From Bacillota bacterium (GTDB lineage Bacteria; Bacillota; Clostridia; Acetivibrionales; DTU013), in contig JAEZMD010000005.1 of the NCBI GenBank assembly GCA_023435745.1, positions 10,159 to 74,158 of the forward strand: a stretch of 64,000 bases of DNA. The letters are read 5' to 3'. Shown in pieces: positions 9,321 through 17,172 of this stretch; within the stretch, counting starts at the first letter, position 1, and every line of letters starts with the position of its first letter. A program made the position numbers and the translations under genes. The notes under the pieces were generated by a model. The model was not told where the DNA came from and did not search any database. It saw nothing but the letters and a program-made list of their open reading frames with translations.

Positions 9321-9406
9321 TTATAACGAGGTCTCGTTGAAACTCCGCTGATGAAATAAATTTTTTCTACAAACGAAAAAATTTATTTTGAATTAAGTCG
9401 TTATAA
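9321..9406 (+). ncRNA. Folded leader RNA upstream of the secreted-protein gene
   Basis: An outer perfect 9-bp inverted repeat (TTATAACGA 9321-9329, TCGTTATAA 9398-9406) encloses a perfect 14-bp stem (9354-9367 with 9375-9388, 7-base loop). It lies just after the predicted WalR-dependent start site. No known riboswitch class is recognised. A TATAAT at 9402-9407, inside the outer arm, could also be a second promoter. Confidence 0.45.
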
Positions 9407-9454
9407 TGGATTTTGTATAAGGATGAAATATATTAAGGCTTAAGGGGCAATACA

Positions 9455-10123
9455 ATGTTGAAAAAATTGAGTGCAGTTTTAATAGTTGCAGTGATGTTAG
9501 CGGCATTTTCCATGACAGTATTCGCAGGAAGCACAGACGGATCTGGAAGTGTCGGTTTCCCTGCCGAGGGAATCGTCGGCGATTCAGCTGCAGACATGCA
9601 GAATGTCGCCATGGAGACCGAAGAGGATATCGCAATAAAACGCTTTGAAAGTGAATACTGGGACACTTTGAAAAAAGGAACGGCATTGGATAACGGCAAA
9701 TTCATTATGACCATTACCAAGCCTGAAAACGATAAGGATTCGACTTATAAAAAGTCTTACATAATTTCCGGAAAATCCGAATACGATGATGTGGTCATCT
9801 CGGTAGCAAGACTCAACAGGGAAACAGGCGAATATGAACTTATACATAATACAGACGGAGACAGCTCCTGGGGAATCGGCTCGGGCATATTCTCCACAGA
9901 GATTTTGCTGGTCGAAGGCGTAAATAATCTTATGGTTGTCTCTTACAGGGAATCTGAAATGGTTGAGGGGAAAATTCAGTTCAACAGCATAACTGTTGAA
10001 CTGTTACCTGAATCGATATCTGACAAGGTAACAAGAAAAGTTGCTGAAATAGGTACAAGCATTGCAAAAGGGATTGAAAAAATTCAATCCGACATTGACA
10101 TTTTTGGCAGGAAGGGCAAATGA
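9455..10123 (+). CDS. Unknown secreted protein of the Wal operon
   Basis: This 222-residue protein has a clear signal peptide (hydrophobic residues 6-19, likely cleavage after VFA at residue 24). The mature part has a Gly/Ser-rich start, a central beta-rich stretch (about 80-185, with a KKSYIISGKSEYDDVVISV segment reminiscent of an Ig-like or FN3-like fold) and a short helical Lys-rich C-terminus. I do not recognise the family. It lies behind the WalR box, and its stop overlaps the yycH start (ATGA), so it is co-translated with the WalK regulators. By context it may be an extracytoplasmic partner or an envelope-stress effector of WalRK. A role as a Wal signalling component is inference only. 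Confidence 0.7.
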   Translation: MLKKLSAVLIVAVMLAAFSMTVFAGSTDGSGSVGFPAEGIVGDSAADMQNVAMETEEDIAIKRFESEYWDTLKKGTALDNGKFIMTITKPENDKDSTYKKSYIISGKSEYDDVVISVARLNRETGEYELIHNTDGDSSWGIGSGIFSTEILLVEGVNNLMVVSYRESEMVEGKIQFNSITVELLPESISDKVTRKVAEIGTSIAKGIEKIQSDIDIFGRKGK

Positions 10124-11517
10124 AAGAGCGTCTGAAGACGGTTTGCATAATCATACTTCTTATTGCGGGCATATCACAGGTAGGAATTCTCTGGAGCTAT
10201 CAAAACCGGGGGACTCCTACCGGTTTTATTTATGGGCTGTTCGGCCTTGAACAGATAACTCAGATCAGTGATGAAATGCTGCGGGAAAAATTGTTTTTGC
10301 CGGACAGGCTGGTTTTATCTGATGGAAGCGGCTCTTACTGGGTAGTCGCGGATGATGGCAGCAGGTACTCTGCTCTTTGGAACGAGGCAAAACAGGGACT
10401 ATACCGGATTATTTCAGGGGATGTCGGACTGACAAAGTCCGGGGACAGCTGGGGCGACGCGATAGCAAAACGGGGAATACTGATTGATTTTGGTTATAAC
10501 ATGAATATGGAGCTTCTGTCATGGTTTTTGGGCGTTGTTGACCCGTCGTATGAGATGACTGATATCCGTAAGGTGATGATAAATCGGGATATTACGGATG
10601 AGAGTATGAGTATTTTCTATATTTACAGCAGCGATGGCACGGTCTATAGCTCAAAGAGGATCAGACATGAGGCCGCCGTGAAGCTGGAGGAGAGTATCGT
10701 CGCTGTGAGTCAGACCAGCCGTAGCTATACTTCTCTTAAAGGCGGCGGGATTGCTAAGGAAAATGACGAACCTGATGTGCTTTATGCGGTAGCGCCGAAG
10801 TATTGGAGGTATAACAGCTTTTCAATGGAGCCTCCGGCTGTGTTCGAGCAGGATGAGGAACTGGCTGATATCCTTTTGGGAACTGAAAAGGATCGGTACA
10901 ACAGGAGCAGGATAAGAGGCAATATTCTACAGTTCAATTATGGTGACAATGTTTACAGGTATTACGAGGATGGCTATATGACCTACCGCTATCTTGAGGC
11001 AGCAGATACATCAGGCAAAGGCCGGGCAGAGAAGGCGCTTCTTCATGCATATCAATTCATTGCGGAAATATATAATCAGTTTGAGTCATCGGCCGACATT
11101 GTGCTGACATCAGTCGAAAAGCTGCCTAGCGGGATATATCGTTTTGGTTTGGATTATAAGGTTGCCGGGATGCCGGTGAAGGTCAATGTTGAGTCGAAGG
11201 ACGCCGGTGAATCGAAGGACAGCTCCGGTACCAGGCTTGAACATGCCATCGAGATCCAGGCCGATACGAAGCGGGTGCTGAAATGTGACTGGCTGCTGAA
11301 GAAGCTTGAACGAAGCGGCGGCGGCAATTACGATGATCGTTTCAATTATCTGCTGGAGAGCTCGGGAATGAGTTTCAGGGACTTGAGCATTCAGGATATT
11401 TATCCCTGTTATTTCGTCGGCTTTCCATCTGCAGAGCAGCTCAGACCGGCGCTGCTTATTAAAACGAAGGACCGGAGGGACATATCGGTTGAAATGATCC
11501 CCGAAGAAGGAGACTAG
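10120..11517 (+). CDS. yycH: Two-component system activity regulator YycH
   Basis: This 465-residue protein has an N-terminal membrane anchor (about residues 6-26) and a large extracytoplasmic domain with the YycH pattern: FIYGLFGLEQITQISDEML near the N-terminus and LLAVA-type beta segments. It lies between walK and yycI as in Bacillales. In Bacillus YycH interacts with WalK and YycI through the membrane and modulates kinase activity. The start overlaps the preceding stop by four bases, with AGGAAGGGC as ribosome binding site. Divergence from Bacillus is large, so the assignment depends partly on gene order. Confidence 0.8.
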   Translation: MKERLKTVCIIILLIAGISQVGILWSYQNRGTPTGFIYGLFGLEQITQISDEMLREKLFLPDRLVLSDGSGSYWVVADDGSRYSALWNEAKQGLYRIISGDVGLTKSGDSWGDAIAKRGILIDFGYNMNMELLSWFLGVVDPSYEMTDIRKVMINRDITDESMSIFYIYSSDGTVYSSKRIRHEAAVKLEESIVAVSQTSRSYTSLKGGGIAKENDEPDVLYAVAPKYWRYNSFSMEPPAVFEQDEELADILLGTEKDRYNRSRIRGNILQFNYGDNVYRYYEDGYMTYRYLEAADTSGKGRAEKALLHAYQFIAEIYNQFESSADIVLTSVEKLPSGIYRFGLDYKVAGMPVKVNVESKDAGESKDSSGTRLEHAIEIQADTKRVLKCDWLLKKLERSGGGNYDDRFNYLLESSGMSFRDLSIQDIYPCYFVGFPSAEQLRPALLIKTKDRRDISVEMIPEEGD

Positions 11518-11520
11518 CAT

Positions 11521-12366
11521 ATGGATGTGGCTAAGGCAAAAAGCGTGGTCATTGCACTGCTGATCGCTTTCAATATTTTTTTACTGGTAAATAATCTGAC
11601 CTTTGTCAAGGGGCAGGGCGTCCGGAAGGAAACCATCCAAAGTACCGAAGCTATACTGAAGCAGCGGGGAGTGACGCTGGAATGCAGTATACCCACTACA
11701 CCCGGCGGGCTGCACAGGCTTAAATATTCTTACAGCAAGCTGGACAGGCAGGCATTGGCGCAGACTCTATTGGGCAGCGGGTACACTGTCACCGGGCAGG
11801 AAGCGTTAAATGTCCAGGGAGTGGCTTCGGTTCGGGATTATGAGTTTGAGCATGGCGGAAAAAAGCTCCAGTTTATCAGTGATACAGAGTTTATTTATAC
11901 AGATGATCAGCCGGCGGCTGTTCTTGACGTGGGTAGTGAGGAAAAGATAAGGAGAGCGGCGCAGCAATTTTTGGAGGAGGCCGGTCTTTTAGAGGGGAAG
12001 TATGTCGCCGAAAGCCTGACAAAGGGTCAGGAAGGCAGCGCGACGGTGGTTTTCATTGAAAGCTTTGAGGGGTTTCCTGTGTTTGACAATTACGCCTCGG
12101 TCACATTGGATCAGAAGGGCGTTCGGCGCCTTGAGTACGGGAAGGTACACGTAAATGGGTTTACGCAGGAGAGTATTGAACGTTTTGACGCATATCAGGC
12201 GTTGCTGGTCAGTTTCAAAATGGGCAGCAATTTGGTCATTACCGCTATCGACAGTGGGTACAAGCTGGAGGATTCATCCATGAACGGTGTGGAATCTGTT
12301 GAGATGCTGCCCGTGTGGCGTTTCAGGATCAAGGGTCAATCCGACCCGGAATATCTTTATCCGTAA
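11521..12366 (+). CDS. yycI: Two-component system regulatory protein YycI
   Basis: The 281-residue product starts MDVAKAKSVVIALLIAFNIFLLVNNL, the typical YycI opening: a short cytoplasmic tail with a single TM helix at about 9-26. An extracytoplasmic domain with two tandem lobes of the YycI/YycH fold follows and ends with the GVESVEMLPVWRF segment common in this family. It starts 3 bp after the yycH stop. It is expected to form a membrane complex with YycH and WalK. Confidence 0.85.
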   Translation: MDVAKAKSVVIALLIAFNIFLLVNNLTFVKGQGVRKETIQSTEAILKQRGVTLECSIPTTPGGLHRLKYSYSKLDRQALAQTLLGSGYTVTGQEALNVQGVASVRDYEFEHGGKKLQFISDTEFIYTDDQPAAVLDVGSEEKIRRAAQQFLEEAGLLEGKYVAESLTKGQEGSATVVFIESFEGFPVFDNYASVTLDQKGVRRLEYGKVHVNGFTQESIERFDAYQALLVSFKMGSNLVITAIDSGYKLEDSSMNGVESVEMLPVWRFRIKGQSDPEYLYP

Positions 12367-12447
12367 GACCTCGAAGTATGAATAATCACCATAATAACAG
12401 GGCGGAATAACGATCATGAACTAATTGTAGTACAAAGTAAAAAACAG

Positions 12448-12456
12448 TGCTATAAT
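12448..12456 (+). promoter_or_regulatory. Extended -10 promoter for murA-yycJ-rlmH
   Basis: TGCTATAAT (TG-N-TATAAT) lies 82 bp upstream of the murA start, in the 171-bp gap after yycI. The nearest -35-like TTGTAG (12425-12430) is 20 bp away, too far for a standard promoter, so the extended -10 is the better reading. Confidence 0.45.
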
Positions 12457-12537
12457 AAGTGATGGGACACGCCTGCATTTACCATAACCGGTGAATGCCG
12501 CCCACCTATACGAAAGAGAAGAAGGCAGGTGCACGGG

Positions 12538-13797
12538 TTGGAGAAAATCGTTATTCATGGTCAAAAAGCACTGCATGGTGATGTTTTTATAAGCGGCGCC
12601 AAAAATGCTGCGGTTGCCGTTGTGCCTGCGGCATTGCTAATTGAAGGGACATGCAGGATAGAGAACCTGCCGGACATAAGAGATACGCGAGTATTGGAGG
12701 ATACACTGGTTCAGCTGGGAGCAGTGGTCACCTATGAAGAGAATAATACCGTTCTGATCGATTCCAGTAACATCCATTCTTATACGGCATCCTATGATAT
12801 GATAAAAAGCATGAGAGCATCCTATTATTTACTTGGTGCGCTGCTTGGCCGCTTTGGAAAAGCGGAGGTTGCTTTGCCCGGCGGCTGTGATTTTGGCTAC
12901 AGGCCAATGGATCAGCACATCAAGGGGTTTGAGGCTATGGGCGCGTCGGTCTCCATTGAGCACGGGATGATCAAGCTGAGCGCTGATAAGCTGGTTGGGA
13001 GCCAGATTTATCTGGACGTTGTCAGCGTCGGAGCGACTATCAATTTGATTTTGGCGGCGGTGAAGGCGGAGGGGACCACGATTATTGAGAATGCGGCAAA
13101 AGAGCCGCATATCGTTGATGTTGTAAACTTTTTGAATGCTGCAGGCGCGAATATTAAGGGAGCCGGAACTGATGTGATCAAGGTGAAGGGCGTTGAGAGG
13201 CTGGAAGGCAGTCCTGTTCACTCCATCATACCGGATATGGTCGAGGCAGGTACGTTTATGATAGCAGCTGCGGCAACAGGCGGTGATGTGACGGTGAAGA
13301 ATATCATCCCGAAGCATATGGAATCGCTGACGGCCAAGCTGATCGAGATGAATGTCAATGTCATAGAGGGTGAGGATTGGATTAGGGTGGTCGGCGGTGA
13401 TGCGCTCCAGAAGGCGAATATAAAGACGCTGCCCTATCCCGGTTTTGCGACGGATCTGCATCCTCCGGCAACCGTGCTGTTGTGTCTGGCTAATGGCTGC
13501 AGTACAGTATCGGAGGGTATCTGGCCACAAAGATTTCAATATGTGGATGAACTGAAAAGGATGGGCGCAAAAATACGTGTGGACGGCAATGTGGCGGTCA
13601 TAGACGGGCCAACCGCGTTGACGGGAGCACAGGTGAATGCTATTGACCTGAGGGCGGGCGCTGCGGTTGTCGTTGCCGGTCTTGCTGCCGAAGGAACCAC
13701 TGAGGTGGACAACATAAAATACATAGACAGAGGCTACGAAGACTTTGTTGGCAAGCTGAGAAGCCTTGGAGCGGATATACGGAGAATCGGGAAATGA
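12538..13797 (+). CDS. murA: UDP-N-acetylglucosamine 1-carboxyvinyltransferase MurA
   Basis: MurA transfers enolpyruvate from PEP to UDP-GlcNAc, the first committed step of peptidoglycan synthesis in the cytoplasm. The TTG at 12538 is chosen over the GTG at 12529: it gives the family-typical start MEKIVIHG and lies 7 bases after AAGGCAGGTG. Visible motifs are SGAKNAAVAV near the N-terminus, the fosfomycin-target loop LPGGCDFGYRPMDQH with catalytic Cys117, and PYPGFATDLHPP. The length of 419 residues is normal. Its position between yycI and yycJ is unusual and ties peptidoglycan precursor supply to the Wal region. It may be one of two MurA paralogues, as is common in Firmicutes. Confidence 0.93.
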   Translation: MEKIVIHGQKALHGDVFISGAKNAAVAVVPAALLIEGTCRIENLPDIRDTRVLEDTLVQLGAVVTYEENNTVLIDSSNIHSYTASYDMIKSMRASYYLLGALLGRFGKAEVALPGGCDFGYRPMDQHIKGFEAMGASVSIEHGMIKLSADKLVGSQIYLDVVSVGATINLILAAVKAEGTTIIENAAKEPHIVDVVNFLNAAGANIKGAGTDVIKVKGVERLEGSPVHSIIPDMVEAGTFMIAAAATGGDVTVKNIIPKHMESLTAKLIEMNVNVIEGEDWIRVVGGDALQKANIKTLPYPGFATDLHPPATVLLCLANGCSTVSEGIWPQRFQYVDELKRMGAKIRVDGNVAVIDGPTALTGAQVNAIDLRAGAAVVVAGLAAEGTTEVDNIKYIDRGYEDFVGKLRSLGADIRRIGK

Positions 13798-13894
13798 CAG
13801 GACGGGAGAGCATAGGGCAGGAGATTACAAGAGAAGGAGAGTACAGGACAGGGAGATGACAGGAGCAGGGGTTGGAAATCAGGAGTCGGGCATA

Positions 13895-14683
13895 ATGAGA
13901 TTTTGCAGTTTATATAGCGGAAGCAGCGGAAATTCATTATTTATCTCGTCGGGCAGTACGAAGCTGCTTGTTGAAGCGGGCCTCAGCGCAAAGAGGATCA
14001 TAGCGGCATTGGACTCCATAGGGGAAAACCCTGCTGAGATCAGTGCCATTTTAGTATCTCATGAGCATAGTGACCACACAAAGGGAGCCGGTATCATGTC
14101 CCGAAAGTTCAACCTGCCCATATATGCCAGCGAAGGCACCTGGAGGGCGATGGAGGGTATGATCGGCATTGTTTCAGAGTGCAATAAGGTTGTTTTTTCG
14201 TCATATACTCCTTTTCAGATAGGTGAAATTGTCGTGACGCCTTTTCCAATACCACATGACGCCAATGAGCCTGTGGGCTACAGTTTTTGCGCCTGCGGGA
14301 AGAAGGTGACCATTGCGACTGATATAGGGCACATCAGCATGGAACTGCTATCCAGCTTTGAAGACAGCGATCTGCTGCTGCTGGAGTCAAACCATGATTT
14401 GGAGATGCTCAAGGTGGGACCGTACCCCTGGCCGCTGAAAAAGCGGATTGCCGGTGAGCATGGGCACCTTTCAAATGATGCTGCCGGTGAGGTCATTGCC
14501 TATATGGCGCAGAAGGGAACGAAGCAGTTCCTTCTCGGGCACTTGAGCAAGGAGAATAATTTCCCGGAGCTGGCCTACCAGACGGTGTGCAATGCGTTGT
14601 GCGAAAAATGTCTGCAGGCCGGGACTGACGTTACAGTGGACATTGCCCTTCGCGACCGTGTCGGCAGGGTGATCGAGCTGTAG
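13895..14683 (+). CDS. walJ: MBL-fold hydrolase YycJ (WalJ)
   Basis: This is a metallo-beta-lactamase-fold protein of 262 residues. The start at 13895 (MRFCSLYSGSSGNS) is chosen because this is the conserved opening of the YycJ family, it has AGGAG at 13881-13885, and it removes an otherwise needed overlap with murA. Metal-binding motifs are HEHSDHTKG (about residue 56), the later His in PIPHDANEPVGY, Asp in TDIGH and His in LGHLSKENN. YycJ proteins are predicted exonuclease-like hydrolases implicated in coordinating replication or repair with cell division; the reaction here is not established. It precedes rlmH, as in many Firmicutes. Confidence 0.9.
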   Translation: MRFCSLYSGSSGNSLFISSGSTKLLVEAGLSAKRIIAALDSIGENPAEISAILVSHEHSDHTKGAGIMSRKFNLPIYASEGTWRAMEGMIGIVSECNKVVFSSYTPFQIGEIVVTPFPIPHDANEPVGYSFCACGKKVTIATDIGHISMELLSSFEDSDLLLLESNHDLEMLKVGPYPWPLKKRIAGEHGHLSNDAAGEVIAYMAQKGTKQFLLGHLSKENNFPELAYQTVCNALCEKCLQAGTDVTVDIALRDRVGRVIEL

Positions 14684-14729
14684 GGTACAGGTGGGATATA
14701 AAACATATGGTGAAGAGTTAGGGAGAGTT

Positions 14730-15209
14730 ATGAAAATTACTGTCGTCGCTGTAGGAAAGCTGAAGGAGCGTTACCTGAAGGAAGGTATTGCGGAATACGC
14801 AAAGCGCCTTTCCCGGTTCTGTGATCTTCAGCTTGTGGAGGTGGGGGACGAGCAGGCGCCGGATTCTCTTAGTGCGGCTCAGGAAGAGCAGATTAAAAAA
14901 AAGGAAGCTGCCGCGATCATGAGCAAGCTGAAAGAGGGCACCTTTCTCATTGTGCTTGATATAAAGGGGGCGAGGAAAACCTCTGAGGCATTTTCTTCCG
15001 ACCTGCAGAATTGTTTCACTTCCGGCAGATCCAACATCACATTTGTGATCGGCGGCTCCCTTGGCCTTGATGCTGAGTTGGTGCGGAAGGCCGATCTGAA
15101 GCTGTCACTTTCCGACATGACCTTTCCCCATCAGCTGACCCGCCTGATATTGCTGGAGCAGCTATTCCGCGCGTTTAAAATTATGAATGGTGAGACTTAT
15201 CATAAATAA
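14730..15209 (+). CDS. rlmH: 23S rRNA pseudouridine-1915 N3-methyltransferase RlmH
   Basis: RlmH is a SPOUT methyltransferase that modifies pseudouridine 1915 in helix 69 of 23S rRNA. The ATG at 14730 follows AGGGAGAG and gives exactly 159 residues, the canonical length. Signature segments are MKITVVAVGKLKERYLKEGI at the N-terminus, FVIGGSLGL (the SPOUT knot), LSDMTFPHQLTRLILLEQLFRAF and the C-terminal NGETYHK. It ends only 6 bp from the stop codon of the convergent LacI-type gene, leaving no room for a separate terminator. Confidence 0.96.
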   Translation: MKITVVAVGKLKERYLKEGIAEYAKRLSRFCDLQLVEVGDEQAPDSLSAAQEEQIKKKEAAAIMSKLKEGTFLIVLDIKGARKTSEAFSSDLQNCFTSGRSNITFVIGGSLGLDAELVRKADLKLSLSDMTFPHQLTRLILLEQLFRAFKIMNGETYHK

Positions 15210-15215
15210 ATTCAA

Positions 15216-16253
15216 CTATTTTGAACTATTGTCTGTTGAATCTCGCAGCACAAGGTTTGTTTCGAACAATGTGAATTCAAAATGCTTCTTAGGGTCTTCC
15301 AGTCGCTCCAGGATCTTTTTTGCGGCCATTTTGCCCAGATATTCCGGATAGGCGTCGATGGTGGTAATGGAGGGGGATTGGCGCACTGTTTCAGAGAGGT
15401 TGTCAAACCCTATTATGGAGACGTCTTCGGGTATTTTATAGCCAAGATCCTGCAGAGCACAGGAAAGTACGATGGCAAAGGAATCACCCGAGCACAGAAA
15501 TACCTCAGGACATTTTGGCATGGCCTTGATTCTTTCCTTCAGCAGATCGATCTGGGCAACATCTGAATAGAGTGTTAGATTATCAAAAATACACTGCTGC
15601 TTGTTCATAGGCAGTTCTTCTATTTCGAGGGCATCCTTAAATGCTAGCCAGCGCTGATATGTTGAGTAACAATATTGCGGATATCCGACAAATCCAAAGC
15701 TTTTTCTGCCGTTGTTTGCTAATTGGCTTATGATCTCATGTATGGCGCGCGAGTTTTCGGGTGCAATAATATCAGCTTTCCCGGCAAAAAGATGGTGTTG
15801 ATAGAATGTATCGATAAATACCGAAGGTATACTTAACGATGTAATATCATTCCAATATTGCTTGCTAAAAATATTGAAAGAAATAATACCACAAACTGAA
15901 CCGTTATATAAGGAAGCAGGCAGGGAAATATTATCTGCGTCATAATCGCGGATAATATTAAGAATCAATGCATAGCCTTTTTCTTTTAAATACCGTTCTA
16001 TTCCGGTCAGTATATTATGCAGATATTCATAATTCTTGTGATAATAAGTAAAAATGACGCTTCCTTTTTGGGCGGATGTATACTGTGATACGTAATTCTT
16101 TTCATCTGTTGATTGGTTCATCGATAAAAAATCTATAATAAGCTTCTTTGTCTTCTCTGATACGCCAGGTTTTCCGTTGATGACTTTAGCCACAGTATTT
16201 CGTGACAAATTCAATATTTCGGCGGTTTCATTAATAGTATATTGTTTCTTCAT
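15216..16253 (-). CDS. LacI-family transcriptional regulator
   Basis: This 345-residue regulator has an N-terminal LacI helix-turn-helix (YTINETAEILNLSRNTVAKVINGKPGVSEKTKKLI, about residues 5-40) and a periplasmic-binding-protein-like effector domain (about 68-340, with segments such as NNGRKSFGFVGYP and IIGFDNLSETVRQSPSITTID). It is transcribed away from the glycoside operon and is the probable local repressor. The shared 434-bp spacer carries repeated ATGCAC/GTGCAT half-sites. The effector is unknown but likely a product of the imported glycoside. The hinge sequence is shorter and less typical than in LacI/PurR. Confidence 0.9.
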   Translation of the reverse strand: MKKQYTINETAEILNLSRNTVAKVINGKPGVSEKTKKLIIDFLSMNQSTDEKNYVSQYTSAQKGSVIFTYYHKNYEYLHNILTGIERYLKEKGYALILNIIRDYDADNISLPASLYNGSVCGIISFNIFSKQYWNDITSLSIPSVFIDTFYQHHLFAGKADIIAPENSRAIHEIISQLANNGRKSFGFVGYPQYCYSTYQRWLAFKDALEIEELPMNKQQCIFDNLTLYSDVAQIDLLKERIKAMPKCPEVFLCSGDSFAIVLSCALQDLGYKIPEDVSIIGFDNLSETVRQSPSITTIDAYPEYLGKMAAKKILERLEDPKKHFEFTLFETNLVLRDSTDNSSK

Positions 16254-16289
16254 TTAGCATGCTCCTATTTATGTTACATTTATTACAAA

Positions 16290-16318
16290 ATTATAACAGA
16301 GAGGCAAGGAAAAAGCAA
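16290..16318 (-). promoter_or_regulatory. Promoter of the LacI-family gene
   Basis: On the minus strand there is a -10 TATAAT (16290-16295) and a -35-like TTGCTT (16313-16318) with a 17-bp spacer, 37 bp from the start codon. Half-sites for the proposed operator begin 32 bp upstream, so autoregulation is plausible. Confidence 0.45.
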
Positions 16319-16349
16319 GAGCATAATGCAAAAAAACCGCTTGAAATTT

Positions 16350-16614
16350 GTGCATTAATATTTTTCGATGCACATAAAAAAAGCACAGGAAAATTTTGCA
16401 TAAGTGCCTCATATGTGCATTTATAATGTAAAACAAGTGATAAACAGCATATAAACAATAGCGGATGCACAAAACTGGTGAATTTTTTTCGTTTTATAAT
16501 AAAAAGATTTTAGAAAAGCTAAAAAATATTTTACAAATCAAAGTTGACACGCACAAACTTGTTTGATAAGATTATTCATGTAAATGGAGCAATTAAATGC
16601 ACGATATTGTGCAT
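16350..16614. promoter_or_regulatory. Array of ATGCAC/GTGCAT operator half-sites
   Basis: The hexamer occurs six times: GTGCAT 16350-16355, ATGCAC 16368-16373, GTGCAT 16415-16420, ATGCAC 16465-16470, ATGCAC 16597-16602 and GTGCAT 16609-16614. The last two form a perfect palindrome, ATGCACGATATTGTGCAT (16597-16614), just downstream of the predicted transcription start of the glycoside operon, a classic repressor position. The probable binder is the divergent LacI-type protein. Much of the remaining spacer is AT-rich and non-coding. Confidence 0.6.
16544..16572 (+). promoter_or_regulatory. Promoter of the glycoside operon
   Basis: Consensus -35 TTGACA (16544-16549), a 17-bp spacer and -10 TAAGAT (16567-16572) lie 116 bp before the first VOC gene. 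The spacer contains the imperfect palindrome ACAAACTTGTTTG, another possible operator. Confidence 0.7.
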
Positions 16615-16687
16615 AAAAAGCGAAGAAAAAGCGTGGCTTATGCAAAAACTGAAGGACAAGAATTACATATCAAGAGAGGACGAGACA

Positions 16688-17143
16688 ATGAGTATTTTAA
16701 ACCCCGAATCTATGTGTCAGGTTTCAATCATCGTAAAAGACATTGAAGAAACAGCAAAGCATTATGCAGAGCTTTTCGGTGTTCCAGTGCCGGAAATCAT
16801 GCAGGTGCCGCCGGAGGAAATTGCGCATACTAAATATCGAGGCGCTCCGACGTCGACCAGAGCAAAGATTGTAGTGTTTCGCCTTGGGCAGGTAGTTCTG
16901 GAACTGACCCAACCGGATATGGAGCCAAGCTCCTGGAAAGAGTTCCTTGACAAGAACGGTGAAGGTGTGCATCATATCGCATTTATGACTAACAATAGAG
17001 AAAAAGTAGTGGACTACTTTGAGAAGAAAGATGTGCCGGTTCGCCATTATGGCGAATATCCGGGTGGTAATTATACGATTTTTGATTCAACAGACAAATT
17101 TAAGGTACTTATTCAGGTGAAGTACAAACCTGATAGTATATAA
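16688..17143 (+). CDS. VOC-fold protein 1 (glyoxalase/epimerase-like)
   Basis: This 151-residue vicinal-oxygen-chelate protein starts at the ATG preceded by GAGAGGA. It has the two-module VOC fold with QVSIIVKDIEET at residue 11, LELTQP, GEGVHHIAF and a final VLIQVK strand. In methylmalonyl-CoA epimerase and glyoxalase the metal ligands at these places are usually His/Glu, Glu/Gln, His and Glu; here they read Gln11, Glu, His and Gln, so metal binding may be altered. It is clearly paralogous to VOC protein 2 at 21887. As first gene of the glycoside operon it is likely to act on a sugar-derived or aglycone intermediate. The reaction is unknown; methylmalonyl-CoA epimerase is unlikely in this setting. 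Confidence 0.8.
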   Translation: MSILNPESMCQVSIIVKDIEETAKHYAELFGVPVPEIMQVPPEEIAHTKYRGAPTSTRAKIVVFRLGQVVLELTQPDMEPSSWKEFLDKNGEGVHHIAFMTNNREKVVDYFEKKDVPVRHYGEYPGGNYTIFDSTDKFKVLIQVKYKPDSI

Positions 17144-17172
17144 AAAATATGCATGAAAGAGGGGAACTATCA

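Noticed and set aside
12829..13539. Long open frame antisense to murA (236 codons)
   Set aside because: It is a shadow of the murA coding frame; no ribosome binding site, Cys/His-rich unnatural composition, and murA is certain.
13766..13894. 43-residue N-terminal extension of YycJ overlapping murA
   Set aside because: Low-quality composition, no conserved homology, and the internal ATG at 13895 has a better ribosome binding site and matches the family start.
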